Assembly (NCBI RefSeq): GCF_023856365.1
Contig: NC_064534.1
Location: 13,412,536 to 13,476,535 of the forward strand
Direction: 5' to 3'
Source of the DNA: Brienomyrus brachyistius
Lineage: Eukaryota > Chordata > Actinopteri > Osteoglossiformes > Mormyridae
Length of the DNA stretch: 64,000 nt
Of this stretch, positions 41,112 through 53,479 are shown in pieces. A program made the position numbers and the translations under genes. Numbering within the stretch: position 1 is the stretch's first letter; every line of letters starts with the position of its first letter. The notes beneath the pieces are model-generated. The model was not told the origin of the DNA and ran no database searches. It worked only from the letters and a program-made list of their open reading frames with translations.

Positions 41112-41207
41112 GCACGAACGTTTGCCCGGTCCGCTCTTGCCTCCCCATGGACCTCGGGGCACGACCTGCAGACGCACATCCTCATAGGACATTTCACGGT
41201 AATCTAC
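41112..41207 (-). CDS. possible pebp4 C-terminal exon (tentative)
   Basis: A pyrimidine-containing acceptor (CTGTCTTGCAG, AG at 41209-41208) is followed by 32 codons beginning VDYREMSYEDVRLQVVPRG and ending GKRSC, then GTGAGC (donor at 41111-41110). It is phase 0 at both ends. In mammals the PEBP4 tail after the conserved ...TQ is a tyrosine-containing, then Arg/Pro-rich, basic segment, and this exon has that character on the expected strand and side. The similarity is weak, and the exon that should link it to 48929-49045 was not found. It could be chance or belong to another transcript. Confidence 0.35.
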
Positions 41208-43680
41208 CTGCAAGACAGGCTTGGGGGTCCCAAATAAATTGCTGAGCTGGGGGATAATTATCCAAAAGCCTGAGCAATGCCACAGCTAATCGCAACCCTC
41301 AGTTTCCTAATAACACCACAGCCATATTGTCGCTCCACCTGAAAGCCGAGATGCTTTTTGGAAGCTTCTCCCCGTCCTTAAATCCATTTAAAAAATTAAT
41401 ACCACTTTACAACATTGAAATCATCATCAGACAGCTATACTATTTATTTATTTTTTTTTAATTTGGCTTAATAACTCCTTTTAAATTATCTCTCTCACTC
41501 TCTCACATACACACTATAGATTAAAAAAAAGATTAAATCCCACACATCCATGACCATGATAAGTAAACAATTCAGCATTACGGAAAATGAAAACATATAG
41601 TTGGCACCACGATGACTCGATGCCATCAGCTCAGTTGGAAGGTACTAGTCCATAGTTAAATCATCCTAAAAACGTGTGCCAACCTCGCCCCGATTCCGGA
41701 AGCAGGGCAATGCCACACAGGCACCAGCGATGGCCGGTGGCTTCACCGTGCTGATGGGTCTCCAGGTGGAATCGGGCTGAGACTGCCGCGTATTCGCCCT
41801 CAGCTGGGCTGCTAGCTGCAGGTAGAGGGCAATGAATATCCACCACCTGCCACTTCGGGGGGAGTCCAGTGGAGCGGGGGTCTATAATTGAGTAAGGATA
41901 ATGGAGTTGAGTGACCCACTGTTATGAGGTGACAAGGTCTACTAGGCCTGCAGTGACCCACAGCCCTCCGGGGGAGTGACAGTACCACCCTCTGCCCATC
42001 TAGAGCCCAGCTTGGGGTCACAGAGGCCGGATTACGCAGAGACCCCCACCCACCTTGCCCGGACCCCATTGGCACGGGTCCCTGAGACCCTGGCTGAGCA
42101 TAGCCGCCGTGATCGACACAGCCACTGTGATTGCTGTCACTCTCGGTTCTGGCCTGGCTTCTGTAGGTCCACTCTGTTGGTCCATTTCAACAGTCCTGAT
42201 AAAAAGGTACAAAAAGTTCGGAAGCCCCCCCTCCCCCCATCGCGAATGCAAAGCTCGTTGTATAACTGTTAAGTGTTCTCTAAGCTCAAAGCACTGTGAT
42301 CTCATCTGGCCCCCTTCAGGCCAGACTGGGCACTGCGCCGGGAGGCTGGCAGCTCCATCTGGGCATTGCCTTAGCTGAATTATCGTTGTCATCGCCTCAG
42401 GCAGGCAGCAGATGCCCACATGCCACTGGCACATGCCGGGGGAGGGGCGGCAGGGTGGTGAGGAGGTAGGGGGCCATAGTAATGACCTGGGGAGGCTGAT
42501 CTCCTGTATGCAGTGACTTGTACCCCCCATGCTCTCCCAGGTGGGACCCCCCCCCCCCCCCCAAATCCTAACCCACGTGACCCAGCCTGTAATGGAAAGT
42601 TCTGGGTGACATGGCAATACTGTCCTGCATCCTAGCATCTATGTGACACAGAAAGCGAAAGGCAGGACTGCTGGGGTGGGGGCCCACAATAGCGAGGCTG
42701 ATGTGGGGGCAGCACCCGGATCCCTTTAACCTTCCTCCCCCAGCCACCCCAGTGTTTGTTTGCACACCACGCGGCGGCCGACCTTATGTGCCCTCAACAC
42801 TTAGAGTGGGGGGAGGGCGGCGTGACCTTTAGGCGTGCAGCTTCGGAGGGGGGGGGGGGTTGGTATGACTCATCACACCGCCAACCGCAGGAGCCTATTG
42901 GGCCGCCCTCTAACAAAGGCTGCACTCCCACGTTCCATCTGCAGTGTCATGCGCCACGGTCAGGCCACCCCGCTGAACCCAGTCACTGCCACCGGCTGGC
43001 ATAAGGGGTCTCAGACACACGGCCCCCAGGCCATTACCATAGTGGTTAGCCTCACTTCCACCTTCAGGCATCCCCCCTCCATCTCAATCCGGGCCGCGCT
43101 CCCCCATCCCCTCAGCCTCCACCCGTGTGGGCACCCTGATTAATGGCCGGGCCTTTGGGTGGGTGGGAGACGCCAGTCTGCCCATTACCGCACAACAGCG
43201 TTGCAAATGGCTTCAATTACTTGTGGGAGCTCCGCCATGCTGAGTCGGCACTATCGCTGCTGGGGGGTGGGGGGGGGGGGGAGGAGCATCTGCAGGGCGG
43301 CTTCCCCCGGGACCGCTGGACCCTGGAGCTGCCTGCTCCATCGCTCGTCACCTCACCTGAATGCCCTTCTCACCACCAGGCCCGAAGCAGTGTATACTGT
43401 AAGGAGTGTGTAGCAGGATTGCATGCTCAACATATACTTCATGGCACAGAGACTATAGCCAGGCTTTATATAAACGGGCACTCATCCTGTTCCTCGGTTA
43501 CATAGCCGACGGTAACCCTCATTGAGGGTCGGCCAACCCATTAGACCTTTGGAGCGGTGGACTAGGGAGCCAGTTCTTAACAAACCACCACAACTGCCCT
43601 CAATTGTCCAGAGCTGGTGGCAAGGTTGAAGGCAGAGAGGAAAAGGTGGGGTAGACACCTTGTAAGGTACGGCGGTCCAG

Positions 43681-43860
43681 CACAGGCCACACCCTCACAA
43701 CGCAGGCCACACCCTCACATGGTGAGCCACACCCTCACAATGCAGGCCAGACCCTCACAACGCAGGACACACCCTCACATGGTGAGCCATACCCTCACAA
43801 CACAGACCACACCCTCACAACACAGGCCACACCCTCACATTGTGAGCCACACCCTCACAC
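43681..43860. repeat. 20-bp tandem array with 60-bp periodicity
   Basis: About nine 20-base units sharing CCACACCCTCACA. Every third unit carries TGGTGAGCC or TTGTGAGCC in place of CGCAGGCC, so the higher-order period is 60 bases. Confidence 0.9.
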
Positions 43861-44346
43861 ACAAGCTAAGGGCAACTAGGCTGCGCAGACACAGATAAAT
43901 TTCGGATTGCTGCTGACACGCTGACCCAGGATAGAATAAAACTTTTCACTCACACTAGAACAGCAAGCGGTGAGATTCCTTTGAAGTCTAAATGCTTCAG
44001 ACATTGGCTCAGCTGAACCTTTTTACCTTCACTTTTTGAAGAGGGCTCACCTCTCCTTCAACTGCAAACTGCTTTTTTATCTTCAAAACGACAAATTGAG
44101 CTGTTTTGAAAATGTGTTTAATGGACTGTTTACTCACTGGCGCAGCTGAGGACAAGCAGTTGGTAAAAACCTTCTTTAAACTATTCTCCACATGCAGGAG
44201 TCTAACAAAAATGCGAACATGGCTAATTATACAGCTGATACTAGACGCAAAGGTCACCGCCTAAGCACTGCTTGTGTGGAGAACTAATTTTACAGAGTTA
44301 AATGTTACGGTAGAAGCCTGAAATAGTCTCAGTAGATTGCTTTAGA

Positions 44347-45585
44347 GTACTCTGTTGTACCCTCGTTAGCCTTACAGTGGTCTGTTGTAGCCTGATTATA
44401 CAGCCTTACAATGGCCTGTTGTACCCTCATTATACAGCCTTACAGTGGCCTGTTGTACCCTCATTATACAGCCTTACAGTGGCCTGTTGTACCCTCATTA
44501 TACAGCCTTACAGTGGCCTGTTGTACCCTCATTATACAGCCTTACAGTGGCCTGTTGTAGCCTCATTGTACAGCCTTACAGTGGCCTGTTGTAGCCTCAT
44601 TATACAGCCTTACAGTGGCCTGTTGTACCCTCATTATACAGCCTTACAGTGGCCTGTTGTACCCTCATTATACAGCCTTACAGTGGCCTGCTGTAGCCTC
44701 ATTGTACAGCCTTACAGTGGCCTGTTGTAGCCTCATTATACAGCCTTACAATGGCCTGCTGTACCCTCATTATACAGCCTTACATTGGCCTGTTGTAGCC
44801 TGATTATACCGCCTTACAGTGGCCTGTTGTAGCCTCATTGTACAGCCTTACAGTGGCCTGTTGAACCCTCATTATACAGCCTTACAGTGGCCTGTTGTAG
44901 CCTGATTATACAGCCTTACAGTGGCCTGTTGTAGCCTGATTATACAGCCTTACAGTGGCCTGTTGTAGCCTGATTATACAGCCTTACAGTGGCCTGTTGT
45001 AGCCTCATTATACAGCCTTACAGTGGCCTGTTGTACCCTCATTATACAGCCTTACAGTGGCCTGTTGTAGCCTGATTATACAGCCTTACAGTGGCCTGTT
45101 GTAGCCTGATTATACAGCCTTACAGTGGCCTGTTGTAGCCTGATTATACAGCCTTACAGTGGCCTGTTGTACCCTCATTATACAGCCTTACAGTGGTCTG
45201 TTGTAGCCTGATTATACAGCCTTACAGTGGCCTGTTGTAGCCTCATTATACAGCCTTACAATGGCCTGTTGTACCCTCATTATACAGCCTTACAGTGGCC
45301 TGTTGTACCCTCATTATACAGCCTTACAGTGGCCTGTTGTAGCCTCATTATACAGCCTTACAGCGGCCTGTTGCAGCCTCATTATACAGCCTTACAATGG
45401 CCTGTTGTAGCCTCATTATACAGCCTTACAGTGGCCTGTTGTAGCCTCATTATACAGCCTTACAATGGCCTGTTGTACCCTCATTATACAGCCTTACAGT
45501 GGCCTGTTGTAGCCTCATTATACAGCCTTACAGCGGCCTGTTGTAGCCTCATTATACAGCCTTACAATGGCCTGTTGTACCTTTG
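44347..45585. repeat. 34-bp minisatellite
   Basis: About 36 tandem copies of a 34-base unit with core CAGTGGCCTGTTGTA followed by GCC or CCC, TCATTATACAGCCTTA. Variants at a few fixed positions (GCC/CCC, TCATT/TGATT, AGTGG/AATGG) recur in blocks. Because 34 is not a multiple of three, frames cycle through all three readings and give a 34-residue repeat in silico. Confidence 0.97.
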
Positions 45586-47739
45586 CTCAAGACCCTTGCC
45601 ACAGATTTAGAGAGGAGAGAGACATTAGTGCCATTCTGTCACCTCTCCTCTGGCAGAGTGGCTTGGAGGAGCAGGCCATGCCAGCTGGCTGCACGTCCCG
45701 TCCCTACGACGCGCCCACGCCTGCCCTCACTGCCCGCCCCCGGCCCCTGTGGCCCAGCCGAACGCAGTGAACGTGGGGGATTCCCCGCCACCAGTCTCCC
45801 GTGGGGAGCCAGCTGTCCTGGTCAATCCGCAGGGCTGTCCCACATTCACACTCCCAGGGCACGAGTCCGCCGCACCCCCCCTCCCCCCACATCCGCCTTT
45901 CAGCTTCCCTCTCATGGAAGCGATGAATCACGCCACGTTGTTGCTACACCCCCGGGTGCTGTGGCTATGGTCATTAATTCTTTCATTGATTAAAAAAAAA
46001 AACAAATAAACAGCAAATTGGTTGCGGTGAAACTGACTGAAAGAGCAAGAACCCGGAAGCAAACGAGATTATTAAGAGACTCCCTCACATGTGACGGCCT
46101 CTCCTTGCAATCAGACCAATTAGTGTCATTGAATGATCCTGGCGTCAGATGTAACAGACAATGCCGATTTCAGAATGGTCTAAGGGGTGGGGTGCCCCCG
46201 CTGGTCTAACCACAAGGTGGCATCATCCGTAAAAGCAGGTCCATGCAGAGGTGCGAATGACGTTTATTTGGGATTATTACCAAAGTGTTTATTTCATTTC
46301 ACAAAAACGGCAAGTTCTTTTTCTAGCTGTAGAAAGGCCTGGTTTAACCATTTCCCCAATTTCATCTCCCAGGAGGTGAAAATGGTGTCTCACCTAGAGG
46401 ACGTGAAGGGTAAGAAGGTCTAGTGTTTAGCAATGGCTAAACTGGAAGTCAACAAAATAACCAGGTGTGCTGTACAGGTGCAATATCCATCTCTGTGCAG
46501 ATTTAATTCAATTCTGGTGTCCGATATGTCAGTAGAGATGCTTTGAAACTGAAGAGCATAACTTCACAGACTCCATCAGCAGGATCCAGCCGGCCTACTC
46601 TCCCTTCACACTTTGGGGACCAGCCTGTTTAATAGACACACGGGATTTGTGTCACATCGGCCCCCCACGTGCGGCTAACGCTAATGTTTCCTACCATAAG
46701 GGCAATGATGCCATTAACCAAGAGTCCTACTCTTCCCTGAAAAGCCCCGGAGGATGCAGAGCACCGAGCAGCTTTGGAAGTGTGAATCCCAGCAGATAAC
46801 GTTACGAGAAGCGTTTTACGAGGAAAGGTCTGCATCTGTGACTATGGGCTGGAGGGATTCTTACCACCTCTCAAAAGACAGTAAACTAATTCTGCTTAAA
46901 ACGTGCAGATTTAAACTGATTCTGACATTTCATACTATTCCTCACATATATATGATTTTTTTTGTGTGAAATTGCCCTGGATTCTTGCAGGGAGCATGGA
47001 AGCTGATCTCCGGAGGCTGAGCTACAGACGGCAAAGGGAGAGCAGCGCGGCTCAGCCAGGGCCAGGGCATGCCCCGATCCCGGACTGCCCGTCCCTTCTG
47101 CCCGCTTCTTCATCATAGCCGCGCCACCTTCTGCTCTCAGTGACAGGATTAGAGTTTCACCTGAACACAAGATGTGTTTCCATGTCTTGCCCGGCATACG
47201 AGAACCTGCTCAGGTCCAGCTGCCCCTAGTCTCCCCACCCCCAGGCCACTCTATCGCTAAGTGCCGCCAGACATGGAGGACGCCCCCTCCCCCCGGGGCC
47301 CAGCAGAGGGCCGACCGGGGCCCTTTAATGAGGATGCGGGCGCTGCGAGCCTGCGTGGGCACCTAGCGCTCCATGCATGACCTGCTTATCACGGGCTCTG
47401 CCGCAAGTGCACGCTGACTGGCTAACGTCATTAGCATTTCCCTTATTAGGTTCAGGCACTTTGGGAAAATAGTCTTCGGAAACCGACTTGAGATGCCTTG
47501 ATTAAGTAGCCACAATTATGCGTGGAGCTGATGACGTCCCTTACTGGAAACAGGAGAGCAGAAAGCAGCAGCAAAGCCTGAGCTCTGGTTTTCTACCGGA
47601 AGCTCTGCTTTTAGAAAGAGATGCTTCACAGGGGAGCCCCAGCTGAATGGGTACGTATGAGAGGCAAGGCAGGTACAGCACGGCTGGCCCAAAAATACCA
47701 GCCAGAGAGCCGGACAACTGTCAAGCAAATGGTACTGAC

Positions 47740-48753
47740 ACACTGCTATCACTCTAAAACACAGAGACCCAGCCTGCTATCACTCTGAGGCACAGAGACC
47801 CAGCCTGCTATCACTCTGAGGCACTGAGACCCAGCCTGCTATCACTCCGAGGCACAGAGATCCAGCCTGCTACCACTCCGAGGCACAGAGACCCAGCCTG
47901 CTATCACTCTGAGGCACAGAGACCCAGCCTGCTATCACTTCGAGGCACTGAGACCCAGCCTGCTATTCATCTGAGGCACAGAGACCCAGCCTGCTATTCA
48001 CCTGAGGCACAGAGACCCAGCCTGCTATCACTCTCAGGCACAGAGACCCAGCCTGCTATCACTCCGAGGCACAGAGACCCAACCTGCTATCACTCTCAGG
48101 CACAGAGACCCAGCCTGCTATCACTCTCAGGCACAGAGACCCAGCCTGCTATCACTCTCAGGCACAGAGACCCAGCCTGCTATCACTCCGAGGCACAGAG
48201 ACCCAGCCTGCTACCACTCTGAGGCACAGAGACCCAGCCTGCTATTCACCTTAAGGCACAGAGACCCAGCCTGCTATCACTCTCAGGCACAGAGACCCAG
48301 CCTGCTATCACTCCGAGGCACAGAGACCCAACCTGCTATCACTCTCAGGCACAGAGACCCAGCCTGCTACCACTCTGAGGCACAGAGACCCAGCCTGCTA
48401 TCACTTCGAGGCACAGAGACCCAGCCTGCTATCACTCCGAGGCACAGAGACCCAGCCTGCTACCACTCTGAGGCACAGAGACCCAGCCTGCTATCACTCT
48501 GAGGCACAGAGACCCAGCCTGCTATCACTCTCAGGCACAGAGACCCAGCCTGCTATCACTCCGAGGCACAGAGACCCAACCTGCTATCACTCTCAGGCAC
48601 AGAGACCCAGCCTGCTATCACTCTCAGGCACAGAGACCCAGCCTGCTATCACTCTCAGGCACAGAGACCCAGCCTGCTATCACTCTCAGGCACAGAGACC
48701 CAGCCTGCTATCACTCCGAGGCACAGAGACCCAGCCTGCTATCACTCTGAGAC
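47740..48753. repeat. 31-bp minisatellite
   Basis: About 33 tandem copies of a 31-base unit, TGCTATCACTCTGAGGCACA then GAGACCCAGCC. Variants are CTGAG/CCGAG/CTCAG and ATTCACCTGAG. Groups of units with the same variant order recur (for example 48.02-48.2 and 48.5-48.75 kb), indicating block duplication. Its right end lies about 180 bases from a pebp4 exon. Confidence 0.97.
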
Positions 48754-48928
48754 ACTGTTAGCTTGGCAATTCCTGACTGAATGGTTCTGATGACTCAGGT
48801 GCATCTGCTGTTGCCTCTTTTCAGCCTGCAGGGTGCCAAGGAGAACGTGAGCTGTACATACGCAGGGGAATCGAGGTGCACGCTGTGGTCTGTGGGGGTG
48901 CATACGGAGGGTGGCGCAGAGCTCGTAC

Positions 48929-49045
48929 CAAGGGAAGACGCCTCCTCACAGCTCAGGCTGAGGGGCCCCAAGCCTTGCTGCTCAAACAGCATGAACTGGT
49001 AACGGTGGAGACCGGTGCCCCTAGGAGGGGTGGGGCGACGGTACT
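48929..49045 (-). CDS. pebp4: pebp4 exon (GxHRYxF region of the PEBP fold)
   Basis: The 117-base exon has acceptor TTTCCTCCTCAG (AG at 49047-49046) and donor GTACGA (48928-48927). After two bases completing a Glu codon it reads YRRPTPPRGTGLHRYQFMLF and continues to SSLG. The PPxxxGxHRYxF signature is the conserved second half of the phosphatidylethanolamine-binding fold. PEBP4 is a secreted or endosomal member linked in mammals to MAPK modulation and muscle differentiation. Phase 2-in, 1-out fits the exon at 49916-49961 and the mammalian arrangement, where a Gly split precedes SWKM. The assignment to PEBP4 rather than PEBP1 rests on intron placement and on lying upstream of egr3 on the same strand, as in human. 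Confidence 0.88.
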
Positions 49046-49915
49046 CTGAGGAGGAAACAGTGAAGTTTTCATCAGGAGTAAGTAACAGAGGACACGTAGC
49101 TTGCAAACATTTATCCTTTCTTAATTTTCAGCCCGAACTTATAAATGGTAGGATAACCAAATATTCTGCTTCATGCAAAACGTCACATAACATTATAATG
49201 AAGACCTTCACTGGAGCTCTGAAGGGAAGGCTGGTTGCCAGGAGGTATGGAGACATTCATGATTTTGTAATGCATATAATTCATTATTAATTGTGTTTCA
49301 TGCACCTGTGGTGTGGTATCATTTATTTGCACCAAACATAAAAGACTTAGGTCTAGGTGTCATGGAGGTCATGAGGGAGACCTGAGAGGTTAGAAGAAGC
49401 CCCGTCCTGTGGAGGTTTATGGAGTATCAGCCTATGACGGAATGTAGAAAGCCAGCCTGTCACTCCCACCCCCAACCAGGAGGGGGAGCCTTGCTTTTGG
49501 CTCAGATGGTCGATCACTCTGAAATGGGCCTAAACAGCATCACGTAACCTGTGGGAAAGGAAACCCTTGGCCACTGAGCCACGCGGACAATTCATATCTG
49601 AACATGTGGCACAAAACCACAGGGCCTGGGTAGGACGGGGGGTCTGAGGGCTGCGAGTGAGTTGTCAAAGGGCTGCATTATGCTGTCCCGCTATCGCGAC
49701 AAGCAACGGCTCAGGTAAGTTGCTCACACAACCTTATCCGTGCCTCCGCTTTGCATAAAAAAAACAATTTAGAGACAGTATGACGAGCATCCTTCTAGGT
49801 GTAGAATCCCATTAACACCCACACAAAACAAACAAAAAAACACCAAAGAAAGCAGCTAACGAACAAACAAACAAAAACAAACAGAAATAAAGGAGGCGCA
49901 AAGAGCCCTCCCTAC
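49046..49915 (-). other. pebp4: pebp4 intron between the two firm exons
   Basis: 870 bases with consensus ends. A fragment at about 49.53-49.59 kb reads CGTGGCTCAGTGGCCAAGGG on the minus strand, an A-box-like word that may be a SINE head remnant. Nothing else is recognised. Confidence 0.75.
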
Positions 49916-49961
49916 CAGATAAGACGGAGCCCTTGACGTCTCCCTTCCTCAGGTCGCTGCC
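49916..49961 (-). CDS. pebp4: pebp4 exon (linker before the GxHRYxF exon)
   Basis: This 46-base exon reads GSDLRKGDVKGSVLS plus the first base of a Glu codon. It corresponds to the GADLKKGKIQGQELS segment of PEBP4. The acceptor is TTTGAACCTACAG (AG at 49963-49962) and the donor GTAGGG (49915-49914). Joined to the next exon it gives VLSEYRRPTPP, an uninterrupted PEBP sequence. It is too short to appear as an open frame. The preceding exon, which should carry the DPDxP and FWRHW ligand-pocket motifs, was searched for up to 64 kb and not found. Confidence 0.85.
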
Positions 49962-50827
49962 CTGTAGGTTCAAAGGACACAGAGATCAGCTTTGAGAGCC
50001 GGCTGCGTGTTACATGCAAGCCAAATGCCCCCTGGAGGGCACGTTGTGCACAAGCGCCTCAAAACGACAGCGTGGCCACAGGGGGACAGGGTAGTGTGAC
50101 AGGCAAATACATGTGTCACCTAAGACCTTGAAAGCCTGGATTAACAGGCGACAACGCACTGGCATCTGGGAGCCAGCCCGATCAGGCTTAGGGTGTCAAA
50201 AACTGCATCCTCTTGAGATCCATGGTGCTTAATATCTAGTGACAAAAGACAATAGCCAGTCAAAACCATGCCTGCGATCGGATTTCAGAATGGCAAATTC
50301 CTATTTTATTAATTGTATATGAAATCCTGGTTGCCTAGGAACAGGGATGGCAAACAGGATGGAGATGAACTGAAATAAGCATGTATTTTTTTTTTTCTTC
50401 TCAGGACATTCCAACCCATGTCACGATAAAGCCCATCTGCTCGAAGCCTTCCGCGGACGGGAGCTGTACGCAGAGAGCCCGCGTTATAAACATGGTTATT
50501 CAGCAACACGAGCGCACATGTGTGCGTGTGTGGGGGCGGGATGGTCCGCGATTGGCATCTTTGAGACAGTGCTCAGGTCCCGCTCTTGCGGTGAGACTGG
50601 AAGTCCCCTGAAAAGGTCAAACGCAGTCAAGTGTGAACCTTGGCCCAGAAAGACAATGTCAGATGTGCGCATTGTGGCCTTGGTAGTGTCCCGCACCTCA
50701 AGCCCCAACTCGCCACATATGTGCTCCCCCTAAAGGCCATCACTGGAACTGCGTGCCGAACGAAGGCACCGCTCTGATAAAAATCATAATAAAGGGAGAA
50801 ATAATACATGTGTAGGCAACTCAAACA

Positions 50828-50849
50828 GACACACACACACACACACACA
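50828..50849. repeat. CA microsatellite
   Basis: (AC)n of 22 bases. Confidence 0.95.
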
Positions 50850-51184
50850 GTGCTGTTCTTGTTGTTCTAGTTAATGTCAGAGGCTTTCTTTGAAAAGCGC
50901 TCAGGGATGACTGGGAGCTGAATAATCTATACTGATTGGTACGTAACATATTTCCATAACAACTGTTGGATAAAATTTTCAGAGGAACTGAAAGAGGAGA
51001 ACAAAAAGACATACGGACTAATGGCCTGGCTCAGCAATCTCAGTAAGATTCAGCAGCTGCTCACAGGCACTCACTGTATCATCTTTTCGCCATCTTAAGC
51101 GTCAGTCTTGCCATAGTCCTTATCCTATGACACACCGGGTGATGGATGTCCAGCAATAGAGTCCTTTCTCCTTGGGCCTTTATT

Positions 51185-51830
51185 CATGGATGGAGTGACA
51201 GCAGAATGTGATGGCATGGAGTGACAAAGGAGAGTGACAGCAGAGATTGACAATGGAGAGTGACAGTGGAGAGTGACAGTGGAGAGTGACAATGGAGAGT
51301 GACAGTGGAGAGTGACAGCGGAGAGTGACAGTGAGGCGAGACAGTAAGGACTAATGGGAAATGACTGGAAAGTGATAGCACGGATTGATAGAGGAAAGTG
51401 ACAGTAGGGGGTGACAGCGAGGAGGAGTGACAGCAGGTATTGGCAGTGGAGAGCAAGAGCGAGGAGTGACAGCAGGGAGTGACGATGGGGAGTGATGGAG
51501 GAGTGACGACGGAGAATGACAGCAAGGAGCGAGAGTGGGGACGGACAGCAGGAATTGACAGTGGAAAGTGACAGTGTAGGGTGACAGTGGGGAGTGACAG
51601 CAGTCATTAACAGCGGAGAGCAAGAGCGGGGAGTGACAGCAGGGAGTGACAATGGGGAGTGGCTGAAGTAATTAACAGAGGGAAGTGACAGTGGAGAGTG
51701 ACAGTAGGGACTGACAGCAGAAAGTAACAGTGGGGAGTGACAGTGGTGAGTTACAGTGGGTAGTGACATCAAGCAGTGACAGCAGAGAGCAACAGCAGGG
51801 AGTGAGAGTGGAGAGTGACATCAGCTCAGG
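51185..51830. repeat. GAGTGACAG-type degenerate minisatellite
   Basis: About 45 imperfect copies of a 13-15 base unit built on GAGTGACAGTGGA or GAGTGACAGCAGG. Unit length varies. It starts as a regular 13-base array at 51.23-51.33 kb and becomes more irregular to the right. The minus-strand CHSPLSLP-like frames are by-products. Confidence 0.9.
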
Positions 51831-52489
51831 TGGTGTTTGCACGGTAGTGCACGCCCTGCCCCCTGAACCTTGCTGCAGGTTACCAGTCTGCCTGTCCTAC
51901 GGGAATCCCCAGATACATACACCTTAGGAAGGAATGCATATTTCAAGCTTTAGGGAAATCAATTAAAATAAGATATATTCTCATCACAGCCTATCAGGGA
52001 GGCCTGTAAAAACCTTCAAACTTAAGGAAACTTCTATTTCAGTGTGACAATACACAGCTTTCGGGGAGGGAAAGGGCTGTCATAGGAAAATCTGTAATGT
52101 TGTGATGCACTGCTAGAACAGATTCAAGTGACATAAATGTGCACTTAAGTAACACAAACAAGCACACTGCCATTTACCTTCCACCTGACCACTGGTCTCA
52201 TCCTCTCACAGTCCCCCTCCCTATTTGGTAATGGAACAGATCAATCCGTCCCACTGCCACAGTGAGCTGGGATGTACCATGTTTGTTCGGAAGAGGGAGG
52301 GTGTCGGACATACTGTGCTGCACACCGTGTGCCAATGTCTTTAGTTGCTTTCTGGTTCTGGTTTCGTGGGCAGATGTGACCACGGCCAGTGTACATGCAT
52401 TTTCAAATCCTGCAAGCAGCAAAGTGGCTAAGGCCCTAAGCTGAAGCATCTGAAAGCTATGGAAGGGGCAGCTGTTTGACCTTTGAATG

Positions 52490-52600
52490 CGGAGCAGGGT
52501 CGGTCAACCCTTTACATGAGAGAGATGGCTGTCTTGGGCGCTAACTTCTCAGGGGGCACTGACTTGCTAGGCAATTTCACTTTGCATCGGATGGGGGGCA
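52490..52600 (+). repeat. unclassified dispersed repeat, copy 2
   Basis: GTCAACCC, then AGGGGGCACTGACTTGCTAG and TTTCACTTTG, matching the minus strand at 9.05-9.2 kb in the same order. Confidence 0.5.
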
Positions 52601-53029
52601 GCGGGGGTGACACATTAGCAAGGACCGGTACTGAGGAGGGGTCACCTGATCTGTGAAATAACTAGCAAGGGTATGACCGAGCTTGGCCAGCAGGAACACG
52701 AGGATGATTGCGATGGGAGCCGAGGAGAATCAGACTGCATCCTGATTGGCCCTGGGTGGGGCGGCAGGGTCAGACCGCCATGGGGCTCCCATGGGAGATA
52801 CCGGTCAGTCACTTAGGTGTTCAGCCCCTGACTGAGACTGAAACCACAGAATAGTTTGAATCACAGACTGAACATGCTGACTGTGGGCTTCCACTGTTTC
52901 CCAGTCTACACAAACGAATACATAAATAATTTTGTGTCCACCGGTCCAGTTAACAAACAGCCACTTACCACCCTTAACAACTGCATGATTAAGGAACCAA
53001 AAAACTCCATCCATCCATCCATCATTCAA

Positions 53030-53110
53030 CGGTCTCTCCTGGTGCAGAACAGTCACATCGCCGTTGGACCCTTGACCAAGGCCCTTAACCCCCCGAAATG
53101 CTACATGGGC
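53030..53110 (+). mobile_element. SINE body fragment
   Basis: GACCCTTGACCAAGGCCCTT followed by AACCCCCC is a recurring SINE body motif, also present in inverse form near 12.72 and 19.85 kb. It is preceded by a CCATCCATCCATCCAT run. Confidence 0.4.
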
Positions 53111-53479
53111 AACATATGAATGGCGTGACACTGAGCTCAGCGGCGTGTATGTCTATGTCTCAAAAAAAGGCGAGCAAGATATTCTGTATGTGATAGATAT
53201 GTGTGAGATATGTGAAGAGAAGCATCACAACGTGCCCGTGTGGCAAATGGCAAATAAAGGATAATTTCATAAAAGGAGTTGTAACAGTCACTTCAGCTTG
53301 GTATACAGTTCAGTTTTATCATGATTTCTCTAGTTCAGATCTTTAAGAGCTCAGAAATGCGTCATTCAAAGACCTTGATTCTAACCCCTGACTTGAGGAA
53401 ACACTTTAACAATGACACAGCACTCGGATGCTGTCGGACTTTATTAAAACATCAGTATTAATAGGATGAACTGTATTCT

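Larger units (their letters stand above)
41208..48928 (-). other. pebp4 intron region (large)
   Basis: The stretch left of the firm pebp4 exon. It holds a 20-bp array (43.68-43.86 kb), a 34-bp minisatellite (44.35-45.59 kb) and a 31-bp minisatellite (47.74-48.75 kb), with long G/C homopolymers at 42.55, 42.85 and 43.27 kb. Parts of 41.8-43.5 kb are GC-rich. No further exon is supported; the connecting exon (SWKxxxF...RFxLG-like in the family) was not recognised. Confidence 0.55.

Noticed and set aside
41661..41846. A minus-strand frame containing ARFHLETHQHGEAT, considered as the missing pebp4 exon
   Set aside because: Only the RFHL word fits; there is no upstream SW-like start, no good acceptor and no match after it.
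42018..42638. 206-codon minus-strand frame
   Set aside because: It lies in GC-rich DNA with C homopolymers and has no recognisable domain or splice context.
43681..43860. Regular 20-bp spacing considered as a CRISPR array
   Set aside because: The units are contiguous tandem repeats with no unique spacers, and the genome is eukaryotic.
44377..45610. Repeated frames of 117-127 codons with a tyrosine-rich repeat
   Set aside because: They are produced by the 34-bp minisatellite, whose period shifts the frame each unit.
51125..51772. 215-codon minus-strand frame rich in His, Ser, Pro and Leu
   Set aside because: It is a read-through of the GAGTGACAG array.
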